Source of the DNA: Opitutia bacterium
GTDB lineage: Bacteria > Verrucomicrobiota > Verrucomicrobiae > Opitutales > Opitutaceae
DNA length: 34,341 nt
Assembly (NCBI GenBank): GCA_947442255.1
Contig: CANEVO010000039.1
Location: forward strand, 1-34,341
Direction: 5' to 3'
Part shown: piece after piece, positions 32,116-34,341 of the stretch
Layout of the letters: every line of letters begins with the position of its first letter
Numbering within the stretch: the first letter of the stretch is position 1
Program-made: the position numbers and the translations under genes
Notes under the pieces: model-generated
The model's input: the letters and a program-made list of their open reading frames with translations, nothing else
What the model was told of the DNA's origin: nothing
The model's database searches: none

Positions 32116-34341
32116 ATGTCCGACGCGAAAGTTACGCCGATGATGCAGCAGTATTTTGAGGTCCGCCGCGGACTCCCGCGCGACACGCTCCTGCTCTTTC
32201 GGCTCGGCGACTTCTTCGAGCTATTTTTCGACGATGCCGTGGTCGCCTCCCGCCTGCTCGGCCTCACCCTGACGAAGCGGCAGGACCACCCCATGGCCGG
32301 CCTTCCCGCCCACGCCCTCGACAACTACGTCAACAAGCTGCTCGCCGCCGGCAAGAAAGTCGCGATCTGCGACCAGGCGGAACCCGCCACGGCCGGCAAA
32401 CTCGTCCGTCGACAGCTCACCCGGATCCTTTCGCCCGGCACCACCCTCGCCGCCAGCCAGCTCGATGCCGCGCGCAACCACTACCTCTGCGCCCTCGCCC
32501 TCGATAAACACGGCCTGCACGCCGCATGGCTCGATCTCTCGACCGGGGAATTCAAAGTCGCCACCGACGAAAACCTCGGCGACCTCCTTCCCGTTCTCAA
32601 CGCCCTCGATCCCGCGGAGCTATTGCTCGTCGAGGGAGAACGCGAACGTTGGCAGGCCGCACCGCACGACCAGACTTCGCTCCACGCGCTCCACGCGTTT
32701 GCCTCCAACCGGCTTGTGAGCGAACTCTCGGGCTATCATTTCGACACGGGCACCGGCGCCAAGACCGTGATCGACACCCTGGGCGTGCTCAACCTCGAAG
32801 GATTCGGCCTGCCCTCCACGCACCCGGCACTCGGTCCGGCCGGCGCGCTGGTTTACTACGCGACGGAAAATCTCTGCGCGAAACCCGAGAATCTCCGCGG
32901 CCTGCAGGAATATCGCAGCACCCGCACGCTACTCCTCGACCCTGCCACTCTGCGGAACTTGGAGATCTTCGCCTCGGCGCGCGGCTCGCGCGAAGGTTCT
33001 CTCTTGGGTGCCATCAGCCGTACCGCCACCGCCGCCGGGGCGCGCCTGCTGGAACGCTGGCTCGCAGCCCCTACGCTCGATCTGGCCGAGATCAACCGCC
33101 GCCAGACTGTCATCGGAGAACTCCGCGAGCAATCCACCCGCCTCGCCTCGTTGCGCGAGCTCCTCGGATTGATCCGTGACATTCCCCGCATTCTCGGCCG
33201 GCTGCAAAACCGCCTGCGGAATCCCCGGGAACTGGGCGGCATTCGCGACACCCTCAATCAACTCCCCGAGCTGAAACTCGCTCTCGGCGCCTTCGGCACC
33301 GATCCCCGCCTCGCTGCGCTCAACGCCCAGATTCACGAATTGCCGGATCTGCGGCATCTGCTGTCGGTCGCGTTGGCGGCCGAGCTCCCCAACGATCTCG
33401 CCGACGGTAATTACATTCGCACGGGCTACGATCCCGAGCTGGACCGGCTCCGGGCGCTCACCACCGACAACAAGACCTGGCTCTCCGAGTTGGAGCGGGC
33501 CGAGCAGGAGCGCACCGGCATCCGCAGCCTGAAGGTCCGGTTCACCAATAATTTTGGCTATTACATCGAGGTGACCAAGGCCAACCTCCACCTTGTCCCT
33601 GCCGACTACATCCGCCGTCAGACCACGGTTGGCGGCGAGCGCTATGTCACCGAAGCTCTGAAGCAGAAGGAAAAGGAGATTTTCCATGCCGAGGAAAACG
33701 CCGGTGCCCGCGAACTCGAACTCTTCAATCGGCTCGTGGCTGCCGTCCTCCACGAATCCATCGCGCTCGCCGTCACGGCCGACGTTCTCGCCGAACTCGA
33801 CGTTCTCGCCGGCTGGGCCCAACTCGCCCGCGAGTGGGACTACACCCGCCCGGTGCTCGACGAAGCCGACGTGCTCGAAATCATCGACGGCCGCCATCCC
33901 GTGGTGGAACAAGTGCTCAAGTCACCCGGCGCTGCGCTCGCCCGCGGCACCAGCGGCGCGTTCGTTCCGAACGACACCCTGCTCTCCTCGGACGACGCCC
34001 AGATCGCGCTTATCACCGGTCCGAACATGGCCGGCAAGTCCACCTACATCCGGCAGGTCGCGCTCATTACGTTGATGGCCCGAATCGGCTGTTGGGTGCC
34101 GGCCAAATCCTGCCGGGTGGGATTGGTCGACCGCATCTTTTCCCGGGTCGGTGCGAGCGACGATCTCGCCCGTGGCAATTCGACCTTCATGGTCGAAATG
34201 AACGAGACGGCCAACATCCTCAACAACGCGACCGATCACTCGTTGATCATCCTCGACGAAATCGGCCGGGGCACGTCGACCTACGACGGACTCTCAATCG
34301 CCTGGGCGGTCGTCGAGCATCTGCACCGTAGTCCCGAGCGC
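32116..34341 (+). CDS. mutS: DNA mismatch repair protein MutS, partial (cut by right edge)
   Basis: The frame is open from the ATG at 32116 to the window end: 742 residues of an expected 850 or so. The N-terminal mismatch-binding domain has MMQQYFEVR and the Phe-x-Glu mismatch wedge in GDFFELF (F33-E35). The connector and core follow, with GFGLPSTHPALG, LLLDPATLRNLEI and RLLERWLAAPT. The clamp region has FTNNFGYYIEVTKAN and YIRRQTTVGGERYVTEALK. The ATPase domain has Walker A GPNMAGKST (635-643), FMVEMNETANIL and Walker B LIILDEIGRGTSTYDG. The full-length MutS1 layout is intact. The leader is pyrimidine-rich with no Shine-Dalgarno. mutL is not in the window. Confidence 0.97.
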   Translation, partial: MSDAKVTPMMQQYFEVRRGLPRDTLLLFRLGDFFELFFDDAVVASRLLGLTLTKRQDHPMAGLPAHALDNYVNKLLAAGKKVAICDQAEPATAGKLVRRQLTRILSPGTTLAASQLDAARNHYLCALALDKHGLHAAWLDLSTGEFKVATDENLGDLLPVLNALDPAELLLVEGERERWQAAPHDQTSLHALHAFASNRLVSELSGYHFDTGTGAKTVIDTLGVLNLEGFGLPSTHPALGPAGALVYYATENLCAKPENLRGLQEYRSTRTLLLDPATLRNLEIFASARGSREGSLLGAISRTATAAGARLLERWLAAPTLDLAEINRRQTVIGELREQSTRLASLRELLGLIRDIPRILGRLQNRLRNPRELGGIRDTLNQLPELKLALGAFGTDPRLAALNAQIHELPDLRHLLSVALAAELPNDLADGNYIRTGYDPELDRLRALTTDNKTWLSELERAEQERTGIRSLKVRFTNNFGYYIEVTKANLHLVPADYIRRQTTVGGERYVTEALKQKEKEIFHAEENAGARELELFNRLVAAVLHESIALAVTADVLAELDVLAGWAQLAREWDYTRPVLDEADVLEIIDGRHPVVEQVLKSPGAALARGTSGAFVPNDTLLSSDDAQIALITGPNMAGKSTYIRQVALITLMARIGCWVPAKSCRVGLVDRIFSRVGASDDLARGNSTFMVEMNETANILNNATDHSLIILDEIGRGTSTYDGLSIAWAVVEHLHRSPER

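Noticed and set aside
1..34341. CRISPR arrays, insertion sequences, integrases, prophage genes
   Set aside because: No regularly spaced direct repeats, transposase or integrase motifs, or phage structural genes were seen on either strand.

Overview
The window is GC-rich, densely coded chromosome and carries no recognisable insertion sequence, prophage or CRISPR array. Gene content points to a free-living Gram-negative bacterium, most likely Verrucomicrobiota and perhaps close to Opitutaceae. The grounds are several prepilin-type pseudopilins in tandem, a eukaryote-type (GSII) glutamine synthetase, a fungal/actinobacterial-type 2-isopropylmalate synthase, a ThuA-domain relict, a GMC oxidoreductase with a Tat-exported partner, and non-Shine-Dalgarno starts on most genes. 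The taxonomic call is inference from gene content only.

Layout. 1-2146 (-): three overlapping or abutting pseudopilin genes; the last runs off the left edge. 2197-4220 (-): acs with a strong intrinsic terminator. 4322-8349 (+): rho, queA, a small TPR protein, and accA behind a promoter rich in inverted repeats. 8411-9193 (-): a YmdB-type metallophosphoesterase, divergent from ilvB (9321-11099, +). 11124-11497: two terminators enclosing a short membrane-protein-like ORF. 11523-12557 (-): glnII behind a candidate sigma-54 promoter. 12783-14429 (+): a very small protein-kinase-like protein, a PP2C phosphatase and a gamma-glutamylcyclotransferase-fold protein in one tight operon. 14506-16219 (-): dnaX with an A10 slippery run that joins it to a second reading frame, then the SRP RNA gene. 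16261-17779 (-): ECF sigma factor, a probable membrane anti-sigma protein and a Spy/CpxP-like protein. 17869-19781 (+): leuA with a candidate leucine-containing leader peptide. 19827-21017: a perfect 28-bp palindrome and a decayed ThuA-domain gene. 21054-22487 (-): an NtrC-family sigma-54 activator. 22564-23484 (+): a site-2 protease homologue and tRNA-Ala(GGC). 23558-25641 (-): ExbB/TolQ, ExbD/TolR and TonB/TolA-like genes. 25782-28650 (+): a PfkB kinase, tmk and holB. 28705-32002 (-): a Tat-dependent GMC oxidoreductase pair and an alpha/beta hydrolase. 32116-end (+): mutS, cut by the window edge.

Most genes are core metabolism or information processing: acetate activation, fatty-acid initiation, branched-chain amino acids, nitrogen assimilation, clamp-loader subunits, mismatch repair, transcription termination and queuosine. 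The less ordinary parts are the DnaX frameshift arrangement, the mini-kinase/phosphatase operon, the leuA and accA leader architecture, the possible sigma-54 control of glnII, and the ThuA pseudogene. I did not find a clearly new multi-gene system. The kinase/PP2C/cyclotransferase operon is the best candidate for under-described biology.
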